DNA of 64,000 nt from Arctopsyche grandis. Lineage: Eukaryota > Arthropoda > Insecta > Trichoptera > Hydropsychidae. The notes under the pieces are model-generated. The model was not told the DNA's origin. It saw only the letters and a program-made list of their open reading frames with translations, and did no database searches. The position numbers and the translations under genes are program-made. Below are positions 23,741 through 34,400 of this stretch, piece by piece (position 1 is the stretch's first letter; each line of letters opens with the position of its first letter). Location of the stretch: contig NC_135359.1 in assembly GCF_051622035.1 (NCBI RefSeq), positions 26,136,001-26,200,000 of the forward strand. Reading direction: 5' to 3'.

Positions 23741-24569
23741 TCAGTCTACATCCTCCGGTCGAACTGGATGAGGAAGTGGAATCATTGATTTCTTTTCTAC
23801 ATCTCTCGAACAAGCTTTTCTCATATCTAAATAATAATAAAAAAATAAATAAAGACATACAAATCTCTAAATAAAACACACCTACATTAAAACAAATACA
23901 TATAATTACCATAAGCATCTTCGTCGGGATCGCCTGAATAATATTCCAAAACCTTCCGATACACTATATAACCTAGGTTTGTGTACATTTTAATGGCCAC
24001 ATTATTACTAACTCGAACGAACAGATCAACAAAATAGGCATTTTTCCTAAAAAATAAAAAAAAACCATCTTGATAATGTCGAATGCAATTCCAAAAAATA
24101 GTCATCGTATATGTGCCGACTTTTCTGATACATCTTCCAAAAAACTCATCAATGTAGCGGCTAATCCAAGTCTTCTATAGTCGGGAGCGACAGTCAAAGC
24201 GGTAACGTGTCCATGCCAATTCTCACCACGGCCTTCCGCTTTTCCCATTACTAAAATAATATTGAACCTGTATATCAAATCACCAACTTATGTGATGAAT
24301 AAATACTGGCGAAACTTACTGTATCCCATTATTTCTCCGCTAGGCGATTCGGCCACTTGAAAATATTCCGGCCAATGTGACAAATACTGAGTGTAAAAAA
24401 ATAAACCGTACGTTTCTGTCAAGGGATCTAAATTTCTATAAAATAATAACAATGGAAATAAATTATTATCTGACGGAAATAGACGGCTCTAACTAAAAAT
24501 GGATGAATTTGCATACACATTATTGAATTTGAGCATATCGTTGCACGTAAAAGGTCTCAAAGTCGTCAT
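23741..24569 (-). CDS. NAA20: N-alpha-acetyltransferase 20, NatB catalytic subunit
   Basis: Five exons on the minus strand: 24569-24517, 24435-24320, 24250-24121, 24046-23910 and 23826-23741, giving 173 aa (human 178). NAA20 with its auxiliary subunit NAA25 forms the ribosome-associated NatB complex, which acetylates nascent N-termini beginning Met-Asp, Met-Glu, Met-Asn or Met-Gln. The start MTTLRPFTCNDMLKFNN matches the family exactly. The GNAT fold follows, with 'HWPEYF', 'GYIMGKAEGRGENWHGHV', the acetyl-CoA loop 'YRRLGLAATLM' (R-x-x-G-x-A form), 'FVDLFVRVSNNVAIKMY' and 'LGYIVYRKVLEYYSG'. The acidic tail ends 'HPVRPEDVD'. The genes crn and NAA20 are tail to tail, 309 bp apart. Confidence 0.97.
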
Positions 24570-25700
24570 GATGAGATATGTTGAGGTTATGTCCAGCCAG
24601 CAAACACAGTGCAATGTCAGAAGGCTTCTGCTTCAATATCTGTCCATTGACAGGTGAGCCAACATAACAATTACACGCATTAGCGTCATTATTCGGTTCC
24701 ATCGTCTTATTTTGGTATTTTTCGTTTTTCTATTTTCATAAGTATATATGTACGGACTTTAAGCGCAAAAATATTGCAATAAAATACTCGATTGAAATTC
24801 ATCTTCAATATATTTAGTTTTATTTCATTAACCGGGTGGAATTTGTAACTTTTCTTTATTGGCCATTCTTTGTTTATAATATTCAAGTGACGTATTTTCG
24901 AATAAAACCATTCTATGAACGCTGATTCAATAATTTCCAATGTTTTGAGACAAGGACGGTTCTTTTGTCTTTATGATAATGTAAAACATCGATATTGAGT
25001 TACACTTTTTTGGTTGTTTCCGTACGATATGGTTTGGTGTTTTTTTATTTTTGTTTCATTCTTATTTTAAAGTAAAAGACTTGTGGTCCATTAATAATCA
25101 AAATATTGATCAATCATAAAATTATTATTCATAACCATAACCTATAATCGCACATCAATATCGTGCCAATTGATTTTAAACGCTTTTTATTGTTCGCATA
25201 TTGTGTTTGCAATACATTTCTATTTTATTCAGTCTATTTTAATAGCCATTAATCCAGTTATTAAAAAACACGACTACGATTAAAAAAATGTTTTTTCCCC
25301 CCCTTTTTTTTCAATTGGGCTTATTTTTTAATATCTCTCGAGTAATATAATAAGGTATATATTATGAATGGTGACTGAAATTTATTATCCATATCGTAGA
25401 GCCGCTACAAAGTTATTAATTTTTATTCAGAAAGGATTTAAACAGCCTATCATATTGCATCAATTATGCATATCATATTTTCTGCACTAAAGGTAATTTT
25501 TAATTGAGAGAAGACATCATATTAACAATTTATTGTAATTTAAAGTTTTTTACAAACCTCTTCTATGTTTTTTATGATGTATGCATGTATTTTTATTTTT
25601 TAAAAGAAAAGTACAGATCTATTACTGAGAGTAGGCGCGTTCTCATGCTCACACAGAAGCGCGCGAAAGAGACAGAGCATCTTTTTACTAGCCTTTTCTT
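24570..25700. other. NAA20 leader/promoter and AT-rich intergenic DNA
   Basis: A 60-codon open frame on the minus strand (24702-24520) overlaps the NAA20 start out of frame and is treated under findings. Beyond about 24950 nothing is recognised. Confidence 0.4.
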
Positions 25701-25880
25701 GATAATTGGATTATTAGTCACATTGCGGTGGTCACAAAAACAATTTTTGCTATGAAAATCGCGAATACGCAATATTTGGCAATCAAGTTCTCGTTAGTAT
25801 GATGGACTTTTCGGCTGCTAGATGTTCCGTTATAGAGATTTTAGTGACTTTGTGACCAGTAATCGCCGAACCCTATCTAG
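25701..25880 (+). mobile_element. Small MITE family B, copy B
   Basis: It aligns with the reverse complement of 50593-50762 over most of its length, including GATGGACTTTTCGGCTGC and GTTCCGTTATAGAGATTTTA. It ends CGCCGAACCC like copy A. Confidence 0.6.
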
Positions 25881-26039
25881 TATCTATGTACATAAATAAT
25901 TCTTATTGAAACTTTTGTCCGGAGCAATTCAAAAAATGATCCGCTCCAAGTCTCTGTTTCTAATTATATTGTAGAAAAAAATCAATTGTTTTTTATTTTT
26001 TCAAAAGGGCCGCTGAGGCTTTGAGTCCCGGTGCGTCTG

Positions 26040-26945
26040 CACTAATGGTGCGTACGCACCAAGCCAACGAACGCCCCACAGGCCAACTTTTAAAACCAGT
26101 AGCGTACAAAATATCGAAATAAAAATTAAATTTAAAAATTGAAATTAAATATCAAATTAAAACTATTATTATTATATTAAAATTAAATTCAAGTATCAAA
26201 ATAAAATTATAATCATTATATTAAAATTAAATATTGAAAGTTAAAACAGAACATGCACAATTTAAATAAATTTTCGAGATTGACCTAAAATTAGATCAAC
26301 AACAATCACATACAGGTAATCCTCGACTTTTGTTTGTCGAAGATGTTTTGACTTACGAAGATACGCACTAAGATCGAAAAAAAATCAAAGAATTATTATT
26401 TTTACTTCCCCGTAATGCGCAGTTACTGAGAATATATCATGTATTAGTATGGGTGATCCAACGATTTTTGCTAACCCGGGGTGTTGTCGGTCACATCAAA
26501 CGGATTTTTTTATTCTTCAATTGTTTCTCTCGTCGAAATAAATCAAGTAATTAAATCATTTCAGAGGTAAAATTTATCGGATAATGTGTGATTATTAATC
26601 TTATTTCGACGAAAGAAAAAAAACCCTTTGGCAAATCACCGACATCCGACACCGCGTTTTTTTATGAATTGTTTTTTTTATCGATCATCCACGTGGAAAT
26701 ACAGTAACATCTCGTGACGACTTTAACAATATTTTTTTTCGCTCGTTATCAGAGAAATTATAATATTTCTCTGGTTTTAAATGCGGTATCGTCGTAATTC
26801 AAAACATCAACGATGATCTAATTTTATCTCAATCTCGCTCTTTAGCTTGATTTTGATATTTAATTTCAATTTTAAAATTTAATTTTTATTTCGATATTTT
26901 GTACGCTGGTTTAGTCCGTAAGCACCATAAGGATTATACGTTGCC
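26040..26945. mobile_element. Nested inverted-repeat element upstream of SAYP
   Basis: Outer arms: CCAGTAGCGTACAAAATATC at about 26096 and its reverse complement at about 26893-26912, each followed by TCGAAATAAAAATTAAATTT-type sequence. Further out, ATGGTGCGTACG pairs with CGTAAGCACCAT. An inner palindrome (about 26470-26660) pairs TCGTCGAAATAA with TTATTTCGACGA, flanked by long T/A runs. No coding capacity is visible. It lies about 1 kb upstream of the SAYP start codon. Confidence 0.6.
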
Positions 26946-27179
26946 GCTACTAGTCAATAGTGAAGGTACATAAAATTCGAGTTCGAGTCTGTAGAGTCGA
27001 AGCATTTTGCACAATTCGAACAAACGAACGAGTTCGAAATTCGAATTATCGGGTAACCCTCACAGAATTCGCCGACAATCCTCTCCTGCGAGGCAAAAAC
27101 CATCCTGGAAATCATGAAAAGGTGCACATCGACCCTCCGCCGATGATAAAATGATGAATAGCTGAAGGAAGGCCAAAAA

Positions 27180-28400
27180 CCAGTTCGGAATTCGGTCGGT
27201 TCGGTAACGGCGCGAAAGCCGGGGCGGGGCGAGAGGGGAGGCCGCACGCGCGGGAGGGGGAGCTTGTTGGAGGGGCGGAGGGGTGGCGGGAACGAGGCGC
27301 TGTCGTGTGTCGCGGCTCTCGCTGCTGGCGAACCGACCGGCGCTTGGCGAGTGGCGAGTGGCGAGTGGCGAGTGACGAGTGACGAGTGACGAGAGCGCGA
27401 GTGACGCGAGTGGCGATCCGCGACTGGCGCGACTGCCGCGACTGACGCGACGGAGACCAGGCGACGGCCGCTCGCCCGAACCGATCGCGACCCACACTCG
27501 CGCCGCATCGGCGTTCCGTACATGTATACGTACTCGTACTAATACCAGTGTGCGGCCAAACTACACACGGCGAAGCTCCACACCGCACACCGCACACCGC
27601 ACACCGCAAATGCACAACCGCCGCTAGCGCGTTCGCCGCGACTCCAGTTGCGCTCGCCCGACGACGCTCGCCCCTCGGCCGACCGACGGCTACTGACTGC
27701 TGACTATCGGGAGAGCGCGCGTTCAGCAGCAGCCGCGCGTCACGTCTCATCGCCCCTCGCCACTGTGTTGTCGTTCGGCGCCGCCATGTTTGTTGTCCGT
27801 GGGGGCCGCGGGCGCGCGCCCGGCCACCCGCCCCCGCACCCGCACCTGCCTGCCCCCTCGCCCCGCCTCTCGTGAGCAGCGCGACCGCAACTGCCGCAAC
27901 AATCGCCGCGACCGCGACATGATCGCCCGCAGCCGCAGCCGCTGACCGCTGACATGGAGGCGACTGCCACCAGCGGCCACCCGGCGCGCACTGCCCCAAC
28001 CCCGGCCACCCCCACCCCCACCCCCACCTCCACCACCAGACTCGTCCCCGAGCCGGAACCGGAACCGGAAACCCCTGCCTTGGCGCCACCCCACGGCCAC
28101 GCCGACGAAACGACCCCTCCTCCAGCTCGCAAGAAGCTCATCAGAACAGCCTTCCTCGCCGACCCACCGCCAGCCCCCCCTCAACCGCCCCAACCCCCGG
28201 AACCCGAGCCGGACCCGGAACCCTTCAAAAAGGTCAAACTGGTCCGACAAGCTGGCACCCTTCAAACGGAACCTTCTGACGACCGGCCTCCCCTCGACAA
28301 AATCACCATCAAAATCAACCGCCACGATGACTCGGAACCGGTCGACTCGGCCCCCGTCAACAACTGCAAGGACGACGACGACTCAAACGGTGCCCTCAAG
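27180..28400. other. CpG-rich island at the SAYP 5' end
   Basis: The region is strongly GC- and CpG-rich in an otherwise AT-rich sequence. It includes a GAGTGGC/GAGTGAC tandem array (about 27348-27395) and CACACCG repeats (about 27580-27606). It covers the presumed promoter, the leader and the first codons of SAYP. Long open frames on the minus strand here (for example 27112-28089) come from the base composition. Confidence 0.7.
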
Positions 28401-31400
28401 ATGACCATAAAATTCAACAAAAACCACGATCAAATCACCGAAAACTCAACGGACGCCGCTCACATCGTAAAAGTGTCGAAAATGCTACAGCCGTCTCCGG
28501 AGCCGCCTTCCGTTCCAAAACTGACGATAAAAATCCCTCCAGAGTACGATCACAAACTAGAGCAGCGTTGCTCGCCGGTTCCCAGAGTGATTATTAAACC
28601 CATCATGAAACCGGACAGTCCGACCGTCCCCAAACTCAACATCAAACCGTACCCGCTGGCCGACAAAACCGACGGGGTACACTCGCCCAAGTCTAAGTTG
28701 AAGGCGTTGCTCGGCGATAACGCCAATTATAAATATAGTAATGAAGACGCGTGCGTCTCGCAGTGCAGCCCGTCGAGGATGTCAAAGTCGAAACCCACTC
28801 TAGAGGATAAGCCCAACGTTATAGTGAAGCACAATTCTAAAGTGTCGTACGACCGATACTCGGAAGAGAGCGACGAACAACCGTCCGAGTTCAATCCTTC
28901 GGAGGAGAGTTCGGACGACGTGCACGAGAGCGTTCCGAAGCTGACGATCAAACCGATACCCATCCCGGACGATATGAACCGCCCTTTGGAGATTCAGACG
29001 TCTCCGTTTCGGTGTAGCGGGCAAAATGAAAGCGGCCAAGAGTCGCCTAGGATAATTTTAAAAATCAACAAAACTTTTCAAGGTTCCACGACCGAGATCT
29101 TGACTGAGAAGAGTCAAAAGAGAGACGTGGAAGTTAAAGAAGAGAATAATCTATTGAAAGTGACCGAGCCTCTGGTGCCCAAGTTGACTATTAAAATCCC
29201 TCAGGAGAACTCCGAAGACAGATCGCCGTCGGTTTGCTCCGTCTCGAACGAGAGCGGTGAAATGGACGCCAATCTGAACTCGCCGGTCGCCCGTATCAAA
29301 TTGAAACTGTTGAAAGACGGCGGCTGTACGAGGATAGTGAACGACGAGTGCAATTCCTCTTTCGAAAGTGTTAGGGACGGTGTAAATAGAACTCCTCGGT
29401 CCGGTGTCAAGCGTGCCAATCTTAAAGACGATATCTTGGACATGACCAAGATGTGCACTAACGTCGACAACGACATGTCCGATGCTAAACGTCTCAAATT
29501 GGATAAAATACTTTCTAACTCGAGTTTAACGATCACCCGTTTAACGAATTCTAGAAGTGAACTAGAGAATATGTTAGCCTCCGAACCGAAACCGAGCATC
29601 ACTCTTTCGCTGTTAAATCTCAATTCTGATAAGCAATGTTCGCCGATATCCTCGAAGAGGCACAACACTCGAATAAGCACAAACTCGTTGAAGCCAAAGT
29701 CGCCTTCGCTAGAATCCAACTCGAACGAGTTGTCCAGCTTCATGAACCGGATCCGGAATAAACGTAACGAGAAGTCGACGTCCGTAAGGAAAAACAAACG
29801 GAACTCCCGATTCGTGAAGGAAGAAGTCAACATTGCCAACGTGGACACGAATGCCGTTTCGGCAAACGACATCGACTACGAGATGGACGAGATGCGGCCG
29901 CAGAGTCCCATGTTCAGCAAAACCGGTGATATTATAGCTTTAAACGAAGGCTCCAGCTCTCAAGAATGTATGATAGTGGACGACTTGTCGCAGGATCCGC
30001 TCGATTTAGATAGTATAGCAAAATCACACTTTGTGCCTGTAACTTCAAATTCGAATATACCCATTGTGAACAACAATATTGTAAATATTACGAGCCCCGG
30101 CTCGTCTAGTATAAATACGTCTCCGTCGACACCCAAACCGCGCAGAGGACGAGGTCGACCTAGGAAACCTCGGGTCGATCCCGTCATCGTGAACTCTCCT
30201 GTCATAACTACTTCGCTAGACGAAAGAACTCTGAGGAATTCAAAACGACCCAGGTATATTCATTTTGTAAAAAATAAAAAACTGTATTATATATATTGTA
30301 TTGAGTAAGTCAAAATTTGATATAAACATCATTCCAAATGTCCTCGATAATATATGGAAGTAGTTCTACTAATTGAAACTAACCCACATAGGTATTTTTT
30401 TGTTTGAATTTGTATCTTTTATATAAAATGGGTTTCAAAGTTTGTATGCAATAGTAAATGACAATATACTGTTTACTATCATTAAATTGTATGCATTTTG
30501 CTTTTATATTATACATGAAAGATTCGTAAAGTTATAAATAATTAAAGTGTCAGTTGTTGGTTAGTTCCATTATGTATATCTATGTCCTTTCAAAAAACAA
30601 ATTGATCAGCAATATGCCAAGGAAATGAACAATACTTTGGATTATATAAAAACAAGTAATGAATTTGGCTACTAAAAGCATGTTTTGTAATGCAAAAGAA
30701 CCACAATTTTCCTCGTTAAATGTTAATTAATCGAGAGGATGTAATAGTGGACCAGATCTCTGATTGAACCACATCTTCATTTTATGAATTTTTCTTCAAT
30801 ATGCCTATTTTTGTTTAGTACAATCCAGAAAATCAAATTTCTACTGCATATAGTATAAGTTATATACCAAAATATAGAATTTGACTAAAGATGGAATGAA
30901 GTTATTGATAGAATTATTATTTGGAATGTTTTTAAAAATCAAAATAAATAATATTCAATGATTTTTATAAGTGAATAATCTTCAATTGTATTGTAATATA
31001 TTTTCCCGCCTTTTTTAGTGTCTTCAAAAACAGTATATTAATAACTCTGCTGTGAAATCTGTTGATAAACTTGTATATTAATATTGTTTTTTTTAATTTT
31101 CTAGGGAACCGGTAATTGCCCGCACACCGAGAGGTAGAGGACGCGGTCGAGGTGGTAAACGTGGAGGAGCACAGAATTCTCACAATCACAATTTCACTCC
31201 AAAGCCTGAGATAGTCGAAACTCCGAACAGCTTCTTTTCAAATTCGACGATATTCAAAGATGTCGAAGAGATCAACGCCGCTGTCGAACTTATCGAAAGC
31301 AACGATGTGAAATCGCCACCACCGCCGCCTTTAGAAGAGTCCAACATTCAAGAGGAATCTGAGGAGGCGTCTTCGGACAGCGACGTGTCGGCGTCGGGTG

Positions 31401-34400
31401 ACGTCTCTCCGGCTAGTGAAAACTTAGTCGACGGGTGCACCCCGAACGCTGGACGTGGTCGCAACCGGGGCCGAGGAGTGAGAGGGTCACGTCGCACGCG
31501 AGGCGGTCGGAATGTTCGCACACCGAGGAGCACCAGAGGCGGACGTAGCACCCGTGGAACGGTCAATCGCTACGAAGAAATTCAGCTACAAGTGAGATGA
31601 AGATGATTTTTTAATGAAAATGATATATTTTATATGAATCGCTTCATATTGTACAAATTGGGGGGGAATAATAGACATACGTATATTGAAAATTAACACT
31701 CATTAAATAAAATTATATATGTAGTATATTGTTATATTAAAAATATTGGACGTCATATAAACCTCGGCATGCTTTCAGACATTGTCCATCATTTTCCTCA
31801 GTATGATTTCTAGATTTTTGAAAGATTTCGGTCCAATAGGATGAGGAACAACCATATAGATTTTATCTCTGTTTCCGAGAAATGTCATTCTCGTTTCGGG
31901 ACGTTGCTTATTCTCCCGCCAGCATGCAATTTCTTATTGGGGGGCATATTTGAAAGAGAGAGTGTATGTTCAAACAATCCAGGATAAAGTCTGGACGGAA
32001 ATTCAACGAATATCAGAGATTATGCTAAGAAAAGTGACGGATAATGTTATACATCTGTTTAACATTACCTTCAAAATTAACTCAGTAGCATTATTCTATA
32101 CCATGCTTGTGATTTCATATCATTCAACTGATGAAACTTTTGAATGAAAGGTACTAATAGTCTAATTATTTCCAGCTCAGTATTATCACGGTGTAACTAC
32201 AAAACGCTCACTGACATAGCACTCAACGACACAACGCTCAGGCGACAAAACACTCATAGACATTATTATATTCACAGATAAAACGCTCACGAAATTATTC
32301 ATACGTACAAAACCGTTTTTTTTTTTTACAAAGAATCAACGTGAAGTCGTGACGAATCAACACATTATCCTATCACAGGTTAATAAATAATATATGGGTC
32401 CACCATGCGGCACAAACTCTGGAGTTGATGAAGACTCAAAAAATTAACTCGTACCAAAGCAATAAGATTAAGAGTGGGGCTTGACGATAGTACATGTGTA
32501 TGCGTAATATTCATGGGAAGAGTCGATGAAACCGTCTACCCCCACACATAATCTTAATTCTTTGGTACGAGTTCATTTTTATAGTCTTCGTCAACTCGGG
32601 AGTTTATGCCGTAAGACCCACCGATCATTGAAGGACGACCAAAAATAACGTTTTTGTATATACGAATAATTTTGTGAGCGTTTTATCTATGAATATAGTG
32701 GGACCGAAAGTGAAATGGTCGAAAAAGCAAATATCGGAAGGCAAAGATCGAAAATCGAAAGATCCAAAAAAAAGGGTGCATAGTAAACGGTACTATGTAT
32801 ATATAATATATATCAGTGGCATGCGGTGAAATTATCTCTCTTTTTGTCATACAGCCTTGTTTAATGTGCGCGCGCAGGATACGTGAGGAAAAGCCTGTTC
32901 CGCCTATTCCTGTTGTATCCTGCTCGCGCAAATTGAGTGAGGATGTACGACGGGGGTACAGAGACTTTTATCGCACGCCACTGATATATATATACAAACC
33001 TTTTTACTTTATCTATGTACGTAGTAACAATTGATGAAGTTTTGTGATCATGCGAAAATTCGAACTCGAGATTTTTTCATATGTATGCATGATAAACGAA
33101 TATTTTCGACTTTTTCACGGTCACCCGAATATAGTATAGCGTATGTGAGTATTATGTCGAGTGAGCGTTATGTCGTGCGCATCGTGTCATTGAGCGTTTT
33201 TTCGCAGAACCGTATTATCACATACATATTATGCCTTTTAGATCAACAAAAGGCATTGAACCTTAGATAAACTTTTAAACACGCTATCAAGTTAAGAAGT
33301 GAACCTGTTTATTTTTATTTCCAAAAGCTTTTTCTGGAGTTCGATAGATGGCGATTACATTTTCTCGTCGCTGTTTCAATCGTATTTCTGAATATGAAGC
33401 TATTTTTAAAATGGTTTTCATCTGAAATAACTCCTTATACACCGACGGTTTAACTAATTGCATTGATTCACTTTGATCGAAATGTGCACGCATGTGTTGA
33501 CTGCATTCTTACAGTTGGACTTGAGTGTGTGTTTGTGTCCACGTCTATTTTTAGCGTAGCCAGATTTTAGTGGCATAGGTTGGAATGAACTGACGCTCAC
33601 TTTCGTTCCACCTGTCATACTGATGGATCTCGTCTGTTACAATGTCTGTTTCGTTGCCGTGTGATACACGTATAGTCTAAGTGAAAATGCGTTTAGAAAT
33701 TCAACTAAATTACAGTCATGTAAGCTGTTTTGTCACGATATAATAGCTTGTATACGTATTGTTGAGCAGACCGATTGAAATCAACGCTTCACTATGTATA
33801 GTAATCGTGAATTACATGTATATATATTTTTTTAATTTCAAATAGGATGCTGCGCCGACTACTGAAGTAAAAGGTAGTAGAAGGAGTAAAGCGAACGCTG
33901 CTCACAACACGTCACTTCAACTTTTTGAAGAAGATACTTGCATGATGGGAGATAATGATGCTTCGCTCAAGTAAATATGATTCCCATTGAATGCATTCGT
34001 CGTTCGCACACTTGGGTGTGATTACAAATGAATAATATTCCTTTTTTGTTTTGAAGGGACACTACTATTTTGTTAGACGACGACTCGCATAGCTCTGGAA
34101 TAAGCACAGCTGTAGTGGACAATGCAAAAGTCAAAAAATCGAATATAATGGAAATCAATGATGATGGGTAAAATTTTAAATTAAATCGTGTGTTTAAATT
34201 AGATCATCGTCGAGGGGTAGTGTATTAATTGTGATTTTTTTTTCTTTTGCATGATTAGAGTCAAAGAATGGACTGCTGCCGATGTTGCCGAATATGATTG
34301 GCCTCCTGAAGGTTGCAGCTTAGATTCTCCCCCACAGACTTATATGATTCAAGAACAAGTAATTGATCTTTTTAATGTGGAAAAATGTTTTAAAGTAGTT

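Larger units (their letters stand above)
32190..33211. mobile_element. Inverted-repeat DNA element with subrepeated ends (foldback/Rehavkus-like)
   Basis: The 1022-bp element in SAYP intron 2 starts GGTGTAACTACAAAACGCTC and ends, in reverse complement, GGTTCTGCGAAAAAACGCTC. It is flanked by the direct repeat GTATTATCAC (32180-32189 and 33212-33221). The terminal repeats are built of degenerate units of 15-18 bp around AACGCTCA..GACA. A second inverted pair lies inside (about 32396-32475 with 32520-32625, including ACTCGTACCAAAG). A hAT MITE (32814-32983) and a repeat A fragment (33010-33075) are nested in it. Long ends with internal minisatellites and duplications of 9-10 bp recall Rehavkus/foldback transposons. 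Confidence 0.75.

Noticed and set aside
27060-28325. Long minus-strand open frames over the SAYP 5' end, up to 325 codons
   Set aside because: GC-rich composition suppresses stops; low-complexity peptides; antisense to a well-supported exon.
33287-33493. 68-codon minus-strand open frame in SAYP intron 2
   Set aside because: No recognisable domain and no evidence of expression.
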